A stretch of DNA of 64,000 bases from contig SUTX01000003.1 in the NCBI GenBank assembly GCA_015152465.1, forward strand, positions 1 to 64,000, in the 5' to 3' direction. Of the stretch, positions 36,378-44,699 are shown piece after piece. A model generated the notes under the pieces. It did not search any database. It worked only from the letters and a program-made list of their open reading frames with translations, and was not told where the DNA came from. Position 1 is the stretch's first letter. Each line of letters begins with the position of its first letter. This stretch comes from Cyanobacteria bacterium SIG31 (GTDB taxonomy: Bacteria; Cyanobacteriota; Vampirovibrionia; Gastranaerophilales; Gastranaerophilaceae). The translations under genes were made by a program, and so were the position numbers.

Positions 36378-37682
36378 ATGAGCACAAACCAATCAATAAA
36401 ACCAATTACAACAGAGAGAAAAGGAAATCTACACATTGGCGGATGTAATTTGGTTGAGCTAGCTCAAAAATATGGAACACCTCTTTATGTTATTGACGAG
36501 GCAACTATCCGTAAAACTTGTCAAGAATATATAGAAGCTTTCAAAAACTATCCAAACATAAAATTTATGTACGCTTCTAAAGCTTTGTGCAGCCTTGCAA
36601 TAACAAAAATACTTAATGATGAAGATTTTGGATTTGATACAGTTTCAGGCGGAGAAATTTATACTGTATATAAAGCCGGTATTGATATGTCTCACGTCCT
36701 ATTTAATGGGAATAACAAAACTAGAAAAGAATTAGAACTTGCCCTTAATTTAAATGTTGGCCGTTTCTCTGTAGACAACTTCTATGAAGCAGAGCTTTTA
36801 AACAAAATAGCTTTTGAAAAAGGGATGGATGTTGATATTCTATTAAGAATTACCCCAGGAATAGAATGCCACACACACGATTATATCCAAACCGGTCAAA
36901 TTGATTCTAAGTTTGGATTTGATATGCAACAAATTGATACAATTGTAGAACTTATTATCACAAAGTACAAAAACCTCAAATTAAAAGGTTTACACGCCCA
37001 TATAGGTTCACAGATTTTTGAATTACAAAGTTTTACTGATGAAGTAGAAATATTAATAAAAGAACTTGAAAATTTGAATAACAAATTTAATATAGAACTC
37101 TCAGAACTAAATATTGGGGGCGGACTAGGAGTAAAATACACAGCTGAAGACAATCCACCATCTATTCTAGAGTTAGCTGATGCTATAGGAAAATCTTTGA
37201 ACGAGTATTCAAACAAAATAACAATATACCTTGAACCAGGCAGAAGTGTAATATCTACTGCGGGTGTTACACTCTATACTATTGGAAGCAACAAAACAAC
37301 TTCTGAGGGGAAAAAATATGTAGCAATAGACGGCGGTATGGCCGATAACCCTCGTCCAAGTATGTATCAAGCTAAATATACAGCAGAAGTTGCAAACAAT
37401 AATGAGAACGAAACAGAATTAGTAACTATAGCAGGAAGATACTGCGAAAGTGGTGATATATTAATAGAAAATATTGAGCTACCAAAACTCAATGCTGGAG
37501 ACATTTTATGCGTCTATAATACAGGTTCATATAATTATTCAATGGCTTCCAATTATAATAGAGTAGAAAAACCAGCAATGGTACTTGTAAATTCTGCACA
37601 ATCTGATATGATAGTTAATAGAGAGTCTTTGGAAGACTTAATTGCACGAGAAAATATACCCGATAGGTTGAAAAAAATATGA
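36378..37682 (+). CDS. lysA: Diaminopimelate decarboxylase
   Basis: LysA makes lysine from meso-diaminopimelate with pyridoxal phosphate. Hallmarks in the 434-residue protein are FMYASKALCS with the PLP lysine, HIGSQ, the phosphate-binding NIGGGLGVKY, YLEPGRSV, and AGRYCESGD supplied by the neighbouring subunit. Normal length. The stop overlaps the cdaA start by 4 bp. It is only 11 bp after flhA, so it is probably in the same transcription unit although unrelated to flagella. Confidence 0.95.
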   Translation: MSTNQSIKPITTERKGNLHIGGCNLVELAQKYGTPLYVIDEATIRKTCQEYIEAFKNYPNIKFMYASKALCSLAITKILNDEDFGFDTVSGGEIYTVYKAGIDMSHVLFNGNNKTRKELELALNLNVGRFSVDNFYEAELLNKIAFEKGMDVDILLRITPGIECHTHDYIQTGQIDSKFGFDMQQIDTIVELIITKYKNLKLKGLHAHIGSQIFELQSFTDEVEILIKELENLNNKFNIELSELNIGGGLGVKYTAEDNPPSILELADAIGKSLNEYSNKITIYLEPGRSVISTAGVTLYTIGSNKTTSEGKKYVAIDGGMADNPRPSMYQAKYTAEVANNNENETELVTIAGRYCESGDILIENIELPKLNAGDILCVYNTGSYNYSMASNYNRVEKPAMVLVNSAQSDMIVNRESLEDLIARENIPDRLKKI

Positions 37683-38563
37683 TAGAAGGTCTTTTTACAT
37701 TTTTTCAAAATATTTTGAGTCCCCTACAAGGCACATTTAATTGGGTTAATATTATTGAAATCTGTTTTATTGCGATAATTGTTTTTGTTTTCTATCGCAA
37801 GTTTATTAGAAACACTCAATCTGAAAAACTTGTAAAAGGTTTATTTTTCTTATTTTTCGCTTGGATTTTTAGTGAAATATTAATTCTTATTGATTTAAAG
37901 ATAATTGGTGTATTTTTCAAATCTCTTGTAACACTTATCACCTTGAGCTTAATTGTTATTTTTCAACCTGAATTAAGAAGATTTTTGGGTTATTTAGGTC
38001 AACCTGGATTTATCAAACGTACATTCTTTCAAGGTGGAAGCTATAGAGAAAACTCTGAAAATGATATAGACATAATCAAAGAAATCATTGAAGCTGTAAA
38101 ATATCTTACTAAAACAAAAACTGGAGCATTAATTGTATTCAAAAAAGCAATGAGTTCTCTAGCATATTCTGAAGTTGGAACAGATATCAATGCAAAGATT
38201 TCTGCAGAACTTATTCTAACAATTTTTCACCCAAATACACCGCTTCACGACGGTGCTATGATTATTGAGGGAAATAAAATCCAATCTGCAGGAGTTCTTT
38301 TACCTTTAACTGAAGATCCTAAGCTAAGTTGGAAATACGGTACTCGCCATAGAGCTGCTCTTGGAATGTCAGAGATTTCTGATGCCGCTTGTTTAGTTGT
38401 ATCTGAAGAAACTGGAGATGTATCCATTTGCATGGACGGAATGTTGAAAAAATATGAAGATTTAACAACATTAAAATCTGATTTAGAATCTATATTAGGT
38501 ATAAAACCTACTGAAGAAGAAACAAAACATAAAAATATATTCGACAAATTACGCGGGAAATAA
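37679..38563 (+). CDS. cdaA: Diadenylate cyclase CdaA
   Basis: CdaA makes cyclic di-AMP from two ATP. The 294-residue protein has about three N-terminal membrane helices (about 20-95), then a DAC domain (about 120-275) with both catalytic motifs, HDGAMIIEGN and RHRAALGMSE. Cyclic di-AMP usually controls potassium, osmotic balance and cell wall. No CdaR homologue is adjacent; instead a YitT-family membrane gene follows by 3 bp. Confidence 0.94.
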   Translation: MIEGLFTFFQNILSPLQGTFNWVNIIEICFIAIIVFVFYRKFIRNTQSEKLVKGLFFLFFAWIFSEILILIDLKIIGVFFKSLVTLITLSLIVIFQPELRRFLGYLGQPGFIKRTFFQGGSYRENSENDIDIIKEIIEAVKYLTKTKTGALIVFKKAMSSLAYSEVGTDINAKISAELILTIFHPNTPLHDGAMIIEGNKIQSAGVLLPLTEDPKLSWKYGTRHRAALGMSEISDAACLVVSEETGDVSICMDGMLKKYEDLTTLKSDLESILGIKPTEEETKHKNIFDKLRGK

Positions 38564-38566
38564 GCA

Positions 38567-39463
38567 ATGGGATTTTTTTCAAAAAAGAAAAAACCAGAAG
38601 TTAGAGTAAAAACAAAAAGAGAGATTATACTTGAGTTCTTTAAACGAGCAATTTTTTGGTTAATCGGTACGATTATAGTTGCTATAGCTTTAGAACTATT
38701 TTTACTACCAAATAAAATCATTGACGGCGGTGTAATTGGTATTTCAATGATGACCTCTTACATTACAAAATGGAACTTAGGTCTTTTAATCTTCTGTATA
38801 AATATTCCTTTTATGCTTATAGCACTAAAAGCTTTAGGTAAGAAGTTTATATTAAATACTTTTGTTGCAACAGCGATGCTTGGTTTAGCAACAAACTTAA
38901 CAACCAGTTTAAGCCCTGCAACAAACGATTTATTATTAGCAACAATCTTTGGTGGCATATTTTTAGGTCTTGGGGTTGGTTTAATCCTAAAAAACACAGC
39001 ATCACTTGACGGAACCGAAATGCTTTCAATTGTTCTTTCAAAAAGGCTTAAAATCGTATCCGTTGGTGAATTATTAATGGGTATGAATCTTTTCATATAT
39101 ACAGCTGCTGGTTTTTTACTTGGCTGGGATAGAGCTTTGTATTCAATCTTGACATATTATGTTGCTTCAAAAGTAATAGATACTGTCCTAGAAGGTTTCG
39201 ATAAAGCTAAATCCGTAAGGATTGTTTCTGATTTTTCTAGAGAAATTGGTGACGCTATTATGAAAGATTTAAATGTTAGCGTTACATATATGAAAGCTAC
39301 TGGTGGCTACTCAAAACAAGAAAAGATATTAACTTTTTGTGTTGTTAGTAAATTTGATATCCCAAAACTAAAAGAAGTTGTGCACGAAATCGATCCAAGA
39401 GCTTTCATTGTTACAGAAGATGTACACGAAGTTGAAGGTGTACGTTTCAAGAAAAAACATTAA
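38567..39463 (+). CDS. YitT-family membrane protein (DUF2179)
   Basis: A 298-residue integral membrane protein with about five helices (about 25-205, including IVAIALELFLLPNKIIDGG and the glycine-rich IFGGIFLGLGVGLILKN). A soluble C-terminal DUF2179 domain follows (about 215-290, VSVTYMKATGGYSKQEK). The molecular role of this family is not settled. It belongs to the lysA-cdaA transcript, so a link to c-di-AMP or cell-envelope balance is possible inference. Confidence 0.85.
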   Translation: MGFFSKKKKPEVRVKTKREIILEFFKRAIFWLIGTIIVAIALELFLLPNKIIDGGVIGISMMTSYITKWNLGLLIFCINIPFMLIALKALGKKFILNTFVATAMLGLATNLTTSLSPATNDLLLATIFGGIFLGLGVGLILKNTASLDGTEMLSIVLSKRLKIVSVGELLMGMNLFIYTAAGFLLGWDRALYSILTYYVASKVIDTVLEGFDKAKSVRIVSDFSREIGDAIMKDLNVSVTYMKATGGYSKQEKILTFCVVSKFDIPKLKEVVHEIDPRAFIVTEDVHEVEGVRFKKKH

Positions 39464-39559
39464 ACCGACAAAAGAATTAAATATCCTCTAAACAGTTGAT
39501 AACAAGAGGAGAAAAATATATAATAATGTTATTGGGACAATAGGGGAGATTAGGGTCTC

Positions 39560-39916
39560 ATGTTTAACAACATTAACGACAACGGAACTGAATACTTATA
39601 CAACTCTCAGCTAGATAGGCAGAGTAGTATAATTAATCTTGCTGCAATAAAAGCTAATGCTCAAAAAGCTTTTCAAGCAACAAATAATAATCCATACGTC
39701 GACAGAACCGAAATCTCTGCTAATGCTCTTGAACTTTTTCAAAGAGATTGTGACATCAACAAGTTTAACAAAATTGCAATGAGTGATTTAAACGACTTCT
39801 CTCATTTAGACAGAATGAATGAACTCTTTGCAGAGGGTGTTGTTGATGTTTTTGAAGATGATGTATTGTCAAATTTGGTAAATAACTCTAAATTATGGGA
39901 AGATTTAGAGCTGTAA
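39560..39916 (+). CDS. Small acidic protein, weak FlgM resemblance
   Basis: A 118-residue acidic protein with no membrane segment. The stretch VDRTEISANALELFQRD followed by DRMNELFAEGVVDVFEDD roughly matches the anti-sigma-28 factor FlgM (an SxxA-helix, then a VxxLxxxIxxGxYxVD-like segment). The similarity is by eye and weak. It is 8 bp before the TPR gene, likely in one operon. If it is not FlgM, function is unknown. Confidence 0.45.
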   Translation: MFNNINDNGTEYLYNSQLDRQSSIINLAAIKANAQKAFQATNNNPYVDRTEISANALELFQRDCDINKFNKIAMSDLNDFSHLDRMNELFAEGVVDVFEDDVLSNLVNNSKLWEDLEL

Positions 39917-39923
39917 GTAGGAT

Positions 39924-41108
39924 ATGTTAAATACTGATTACTATATTCAGGATAACTCGGATATTGAAGAGACTAAGCTTGAAGCAGCAAAAGGTTTGTA
40001 TCGTGTAGGGAATTATGCTGGTGCGCTCAAGTTATATCTTGATATGGTTAATATTAGCTATTCTTATAAACTCTATTATGAGATAGGACGATGCTATTAC
40101 AAACTTGGAGATATAGGCAACGCCGAATCTCATTTTGCACGTTCAATAGCCTTAGAAAGCAATAAAAATCCATCATATATTTTTATGGGTAATATTCACT
40201 TCAAAAAACAAGATATCGATAAAGCTATAGAATATTGGGTAACTGCATACTCATATAAACCTGATGATGAATCTGTTTGCCTCAATCTTGCAACATCTTA
40301 TTTTTCAAAAAACATGAAATTACAATCTTTGTTTTTCTACGAGAGATATCTTAAATATGCAAAAGATAAAACAACTTCTTATTATCAAGAAATCAAAAAA
40401 AGCATAGAAGAGTTCACAAAAATGAGCAATGATTTTGCCCAAAAAGCACAAAGAGCATTAGATGCTAACGATATTGATACCGCAATACAAGCTCTTACAT
40501 ATGCTATTAATAATTATCCTCTAAATTTTGACTCTAATTTGCTTTTAGGCAAGCTTTATTACGAAAAAAATGATTATATGCACGCTTTAATATATTTCAA
40601 ACAAGCATTTAGCCTAGATAACAAATCTCTAGATGTTCTTCAGAGATTATCATCTGTCATGATAAAACTTGGAGACTTTACCGGTGCATACTGCTGTTTT
40701 AAAAGAATGTTACCTTTAGTGATGAACAACCAAAGAGAGTATCTAGAAATACTTAAAGCAATAAAACCTCTTGAAGAGAGCTTCGACAATCTTAGTTATC
40801 AAGGGCATTTAGAATGGGCAGACAATTATTATAATGAGAACAATTATCACCTTGCTCTTTTTGAATATGAAAATTGTCTTATAGTAGATGGCAACCTAAC
40901 AGGTAAACTAAGCGAAAAAGTTCAGAAACTAAAATCTTTTATAAATCCTGAAGAAAGAATTATAAAAGCTTGTTTTGAAATTGGTGGTACGCATTATTCA
41001 AACAGAAATTACAGAGAATCAAATAAATATTTCACTAAAATAATGAATCTTTCTAAAACAGATTCTTCTGACTACAGATTCGCAAAATCACGGATTATTA
41101 ATGTTTAA
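39924..41108 (+). CDS. Tetratricopeptide-repeat protein
   Basis: A 394-residue soluble protein made largely of TPR units. Typical examples are AAKGLYRVGNYAGALKLYLD, YEIGRCYYKLGDIGNAESHF, IFMGNIHFKKQDIDKAIEYW and LLLGKLYYEKNDYMHALIYF. About six to eight helix pairs can be counted. TPR arrays bind other proteins; the partner is unknown. There is no signal peptide. The cysteine-cluster gene overlaps its end by 8 bp. Confidence 0.88.
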   Translation: MLNTDYYIQDNSDIEETKLEAAKGLYRVGNYAGALKLYLDMVNISYSYKLYYEIGRCYYKLGDIGNAESHFARSIALESNKNPSYIFMGNIHFKKQDIDKAIEYWVTAYSYKPDDESVCLNLATSYFSKNMKLQSLFFYERYLKYAKDKTTSYYQEIKKSIEEFTKMSNDFAQKAQRALDANDIDTAIQALTYAINNYPLNFDSNLLLGKLYYEKNDYMHALIYFKQAFSLDNKSLDVLQRLSSVMIKLGDFTGAYCCFKRMLPLVMNNQREYLEILKAIKPLEESFDNLSYQGHLEWADNYYNENNYHLALFEYENCLIVDGNLTGKLSEKVQKLKSFINPEERIIKACFEIGGTHYSNRNYRESNKYFTKIMNLSKTDSSDYRFAKSRIINV

Positions 41109-41511
41109 GAAACTAAAAAAACTTTTTTATCTCCATATTTTAAGACGAAAGTATTATCGCATAGGTAGCTGTAATGCTTGCGGAAGATGTTGTCAAAAAA
41201 TTTATGTTAAACACAAAGGAGTAATACAAACAGAAGAAGAGTTTAAACGTCTACAAAGATTACACCCATTTTATACATATTTAAAAATAATCGATAAAGA
41301 CGAAACTGGGCTAGTATTTGAATGCACAAATCTAGATAAAGAGACAATGAAGTGCAAAATTCACAAGTCTCGACCAGGAATTTGTCGTAGATATCCACAA
41401 GAAGAACTTTTCTTAATGGGCGGAACACTCGCAGAACATTGCGGATATAAAATGGTTCCAATTGAAAGTTTTGAAGAAGTATTCCAAAAAGTTTCTAAAA
41501 AAGCGAAATAA
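41101..41511 (+). CDS. YkgJ-family cysteine-cluster protein
   Basis: A 136-residue member of the CxxCxxCC (YkgJ) family thought to bind zinc or iron-sulfur. CNACGRCC lies at about 20-27, and further conserved cysteines occur in FECTNLDKETMKCKIHKSRPG followed by CRRYP. A late CGY completes the pattern. Molecular function is unknown for the family. It overlaps the TPR gene and is followed by a strong terminator. Confidence 0.85.
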   Translation: MFKKLKKLFYLHILRRKYYRIGSCNACGRCCQKIYVKHKGVIQTEEEFKRLQRLHPFYTYLKIIDKDETGLVFECTNLDKETMKCKIHKSRPGICRRYPQEELFLMGGTLAEHCGYKMVPIESFEEVFQKVSKKAK

Positions 41512-41544
41512 ATATACCTATATAAAAATAGAAAAAATTAAAAC

Positions 41545-41576
41545 AAAAAAGGGTTTGAAAATTCAAACCCTTTTTT
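41545..41576. terminator. Bidirectional intrinsic terminator
   Basis: The palindrome AAAAAAGGGTTTGAA paired with TTCAAACCCTTTTTT around a two-base loop lies between the convergent YkgJ-family and prepilin-like genes. Confidence 0.88.
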
Positions 41577-41597
41577 GTTATAAATCTAAAAAACTGA

Positions 41598-42299
41598 TTA
41601 GTTATTATATGCCCATCTTGCAGCTTCACCGAACGGTTCAACTACATTACCTCTTAATTGTACTTGGAATTGGTCTTTTATAACTCTATTTGCTTTATCA
41701 CAAGTTGCTTCAGTTTCTGTAGATCCAATGTCATCAACTTCGTCTATAGCACCAAGAGATTCAGCCATACAGTTAGATAAAACGTTTGGACCTTTCGCAC
41801 CATTTGTGTCAACAACAATAGTTATACCTAGAGGAAGTCCGTCACTTTGCTTAAGGCTATTATCACTATTAGCAACTATACCTGAAGGGAAAATCACAGC
41901 TGTTCCATCTTTGAAACGGACAGTAGTATCCCAATCACCATTGTCGCCACCACCAACTTCTATATTATAAGAATCTTCACCCATATTCTTATAATCTATT
42001 TGTGTACGAGCTTGTAAAATAGCTAAGAATGACAAGCTGTTTTCATTCTCTTCACTTATTTCATTACCTTTTAATTGGTCAATTGTAGCCTCATGTTTCA
42101 TAGATGCAAAGTCAAAACCATCAATAGCTTGATGCATTTGGACAGCTTCAGTTAATGTATTAATAGCTTTTTTCAAACCTGTTTTTGCTTGTTGCTCTTG
42201 TGTATTGGTCATTAATGCAGGTAATGTCATAGTCGCAACTACACCAATGATTGCTAAAGTAATCAAAACTTCTGCAAGGGTGAAACCATTCTTTTTCAT
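41598..42299 (-). CDS. Type IV pilin-like protein with prepilin N-terminus
   Basis: A 233-residue protein with a classic prepilin leader, KKNGFTLAEVLITLAIIGVV, cleaved after Gly5 by a prepilin peptidase and followed by the long hydrophobic assembly helix. The globular region (about 40-230) has no specific family I can name and contains two cysteines that may form a disulfide. It could be a minor pilin or pseudopilin. It stands alone, with no pilus assembly genes nearby. Confidence 0.88.
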   Translation of the reverse strand: MKKNGFTLAEVLITLAIIGVVATMTLPALMTNTQEQQAKTGLKKAINTLTEAVQMHQAIDGFDFASMKHEATIDQLKGNEISEENENSLSFLAILQARTQIDYKNMGEDSYNIEVGGGDNGDWDTTVRFKDGTAVIFPSGIVANSDNSLKQSDGLPLGITIVVDTNGAKGPNVLSNCMAESLGAIDEVDDIGSTETEATCDKANRVIKDQFQVQLRGNVVEPFGEAARWAYNN

Positions 42300-42446
42300 T
42301 ACAAAATTCCTTTCTCTTCTAGATATTTAAACAAAAAATCTATCTCTATTATAGCCTATGTCTCAGGTCGAGTCAAGTAGAATATTGCAAATATTTATGG
42401 TTTTTTTTATTTATAAATTCGGTTTTAATATAAAAAACATTGATAG

Positions 42447-42557
42447 ATTCCGGATTAGTCTTGGATTATTCGGGTTCTCACGGGAGTAACGTCCCGCTCG
42501 AACTTACGGGCTAGGCTTTGCCGTCGCCCTACCGAAAATCCGCAAGTCCGGAATGAC
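42447..42557. mobile_element. Palindromic MITE-like element A (about 111 bp)
   Basis: The left end reads GATTCCGGATT and the right end is the complement of GTCATTCCGGACTT, giving an inverted repeat of ATTCCGGA. The interior is GC-rich with small hairpins (for example CGGGA...TCCCG at about 42481-42495). It has no coding potential. It directly abuts element B. Together they explain most of the 413-bp gene-free gap at 42300-42712. Confidence 0.5.
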
Positions 42558-42564
42558 GAATATC

Positions 42565-42695
42565 GTCACTCTGAGTTTTTTTGCTTCACTTACAAACTTG
42601 TAATAACACTACAAACTTAATTCATTTACCCCAACGAAGAGTCTCTATAAAATAGAAAGTTTTAGGGATTCTTCGATTCTGACCCTCAGAATGAC
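42565..42695. mobile_element. Palindromic MITE-like element B (131 bp)
   Basis: Terminal inverted repeats are GTCACTCTGAG (42565-42575) and CTCAGAATGAC (42685-42695), 11 bp with one mismatch. Short AATA/AATATC sequences on both sides (42559-42564 and 42698-42703) could be a target duplication, but the offset makes this tentative. The interior is non-coding. Confidence 0.55.
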
Positions 42696-42712
42696 AAAAT
42701 ATCCTCACTCTA

Positions 42713-43177
42713 TCATGCCAGAGCTTCAAAAGATTTGTTCTTTTTATTAATCAAACTTATTGTTGCTTGCGCATTTAAGAAATTTAAAGCACCCATAAAA
42801 GAAGATTTATTAGTCAATTCACTCCTCGCATCAATCATTGCTGTTTGAACTTGAGCAGCATTAATTGTTGCTTGAGATTCTTTTGCAGTACTGTTTATCT
42901 GAGTTTTAATTTCATTTCTTCTTTGAGCAAAACCAATCTCATCTTCTTGAGAAATTTCTTCTTTCTTTTCCAACTCTTTTATTTGCGAGAAAGGATTCTT
43001 ATTCGCAACGAAAGAATTTCTAGCCAAGTCCATGACATCATTTTGCATAGAAGTTGTATAATTATCATTCACTTCGTGATTAAAAGACTCTGCACGTTCT
43101 CTGGCACGCTTAAAAATCATTTCTTTAAGCGCTTCGGCCTCACTTGTTGAAACTATGTAGTTATGCAAATTTGTCAT
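42713..43177 (-). CDS. Uncharacterised small helical protein
   Basis: A 154-residue, fully helical, charged protein with no signal peptide, membrane helix or known domain. The second half (about 90-140, KTQINSTAKESQATINAAQV) could form a coiled coil. A reasonable ribosome site (AGGAGCTGGC) precedes the ATG. It stands alone between the repeat elements and a long upstream gap. I cannot assign a function. Confidence 0.6.
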   Translation of the reverse strand: MTNLHNYIVSTSEAEALKEMIFKRARERAESFNHEVNDNYTTSMQNDVMDLARNSFVANKNPFSQIKELEKKEEISQEDEIGFAQRRNEIKTQINSTAKESQATINAAQVQTAMIDARSELTNKSSFMGALNFLNAQATISLINKKNKSFEALA

Positions 43178-43375
43178 GCCAGCTCCTCTATATTATTATA
43201 AAAACCTTTTTGTTAAGAAAATTGACAAATTTATATATATTTATTATATATTTGTTACATAAGTTTACATTTTTTATGTATTAAAGCATGCCAGATTTTT
43301 TTGTTAATTTGACTGAATTACAGCTTAATAATAAAAAATTCAAAGCAGATTTTTATTAATATTTTATACGATTAT

Positions 43376-43404
43376 TTGTATTTTTAGTTTTTCTATTGTA
43401 TAAT
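43376..43404 (+). promoter_or_regulatory. Sigma-70-type promoter for the ECF sigma gene
   Basis: TTGTAT (43376-43381), a 17-bp spacer, and a perfect TATAAT (43399-43404). It is the best housekeeping-type promoter in this 398-bp gene-free stretch and points at the sigma factor gene. Confidence 0.65.
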
Positions 43405-43411
43405 GAGATTG

Positions 43412-43575
43412 CTATTTATATTTCGGCTAGTGTAAAATCTTAACAGGAAGGATTAACCGACCTGTTTTCTTTTGCCCCTAAATAAGTTTTAGTAGGATTT
43501 TTAATAAAATTTACACCAATAGAAGTGCCCAGTCATAGGATATTTTTATCCTAAATTTTGAAGTAAAAATACACT
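43412..43575 (+). other. Long 5' leader of the sigma factor gene
   Basis: From the predicted start of transcription to the ATG is about 165 nt. It holds stem-loops AACAGG...CCTGTT (43441-43465) and AGGAT...ATCCT (about 43537-43552). I recognise no known riboswitch; post-transcriptional control is possible. Confidence 0.3.
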
Positions 43576-44142
43576 ATGACAAAAAATACCTATAAAAAAG
43601 GCGAAATACAACAGCTTGTATCTCTTGCCCAAAATGGTGATATCAAGGCTCTTGAAGAATTAATACGAAAAGTCCAGAAAGAAATATACGCTATCTTTTC
43701 TCATTTATGTGAAAGAAAAGAGGATGTTTCTGACTTGACACAAGAAGCCTTAACCAAAATGGCAAAATCTTTAAGTCAGCTTAAAGACACAAAAAAGTTT
43801 AAGTCTTGGCTTAATCAAATTATCACAAATTTATTTTATGATTACACCAGACAAAAGCAAGATAAATTTATTGATATAGATGAAGATAAGCTTCACCAAA
43901 TAAAAGACAAGCTTGGATGTGAACCTGGCGAGAAATGTCTTTTTACAGAAATTGAGAAGCTCATAAAAGCAGCACTATTAAGCTTGCCAAAAGACTTAAG
44001 AGTAACAATTGTGCTTAGAGAATTTGAGGGACTTAGCTACGAAGACATAGCTAAAATAACAAATACCGCTTTGGGAACAGTTAAATCAAGAATTGCCAGA
44101 GCAAGAATTAAGCTACAACAAGAACTAAAGGATTTTATTTAA
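43576..44142 (+). CDS. ECF-family RNA polymerase sigma factor
   Basis: A 188-residue alternative sigma factor. Region 2 (about 18-85) includes DVSDLTQEALTKMAKSL and the promoter-melting WLNQIITNLFYDYTR. Region 4 (about 125-185) has the helix-turn-helix LREFEGLSYEDIAKI and TALGTVKSRIARARIKL. The gene is followed 10 bp later by an anti-sigma gene, the standard pairing. The target promoters are unknown. Confidence 0.94.
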   Translation: MTKNTYKKGEIQQLVSLAQNGDIKALEELIRKVQKEIYAIFSHLCERKEDVSDLTQEALTKMAKSLSQLKDTKKFKSWLNQIITNLFYDYTRQKQDKFIDIDEDKLHQIKDKLGCEPGEKCLFTEIEKLIKAALLSLPKDLRVTIVLREFEGLSYEDIAKITNTALGTVKSRIARARIKLQQELKDFI

Positions 44143-44152
44143 GGAGAAAACA

Positions 44153-44698
44153 ATGAAACTAACTTGTGCACAAATGGATGTTCTTATTTCTTTTTACATA
44201 GATGGAGATTTAAGCTCTGCTCTAAAAAAGCAGGTGGAAGAACATATTAAAAATTGCCCAACTTGCAAAGCAAAATTTGAGATAATACATTCAATGTTAA
44301 AAGATTTAAAAGAGAACTTAGAGCTTGAAGAACTTACACCGTCACAAACCAATAAAACAACATCTCAACAATATAGAATTTTTAAAAACAATCTTTCAGC
44401 ATACATAGACAATGAACTTTCAAATGAAGAAAGTTTAAAAATAAAAAAATTTACTATTAATAACAAAAAAGCCAGAAAAGAGTTAGAAGACAGCTACAAT
44501 ATTAGAAGACTAATGAACGAATCTTTTTCCAAAACAAAAAACGATGCAAAAAAAGATTTTTCAAAAAATGTTTTAAGACAACTTGAGCTAGAAGAGGAAG
44601 CAACACTTGGGTTCCATCCCGTAATCAAGTTGATTATTGCATTCACCCTAACTGTACTAATACTAACAACTTTTGTATTAATCTCTCTTAATGTATAA
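44153..44698 (+). CDS. Zinc-binding membrane anti-sigma factor
   Basis: A 181-residue anti-sigma factor that should hold the upstream ECF sigma factor at the membrane. The N-terminal zinc-finger (zf-HC2/ZAS) domain has the HxxxCxxC motif HIKNCPTC. A second similar helix pair (about 80-125, LSAYIDNELSNEES) appears to be a duplicated copy that has lost its Cys residues. A C-terminal membrane helix (about 156-178, LIIAFTLTVLILTTFVLISL) ends the protein, leaving almost no extracytoplasmic sensor domain. The signal is therefore probably cytoplasmic. Confidence 0.88.
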   Translation: MKLTCAQMDVLISFYIDGDLSSALKKQVEEHIKNCPTCKAKFEIIHSMLKDLKENLELEELTPSQTNKTTSQQYRIFKNNLSAYIDNELSNEESLKIKKFTINNKKARKELEDSYNIRRLMNESFSKTKNDAKKDFSKNVLRQLELEEEATLGFHPVIKLIIAFTLTVLILTTFVLISLNV

Positions 44699-44699
44699 A

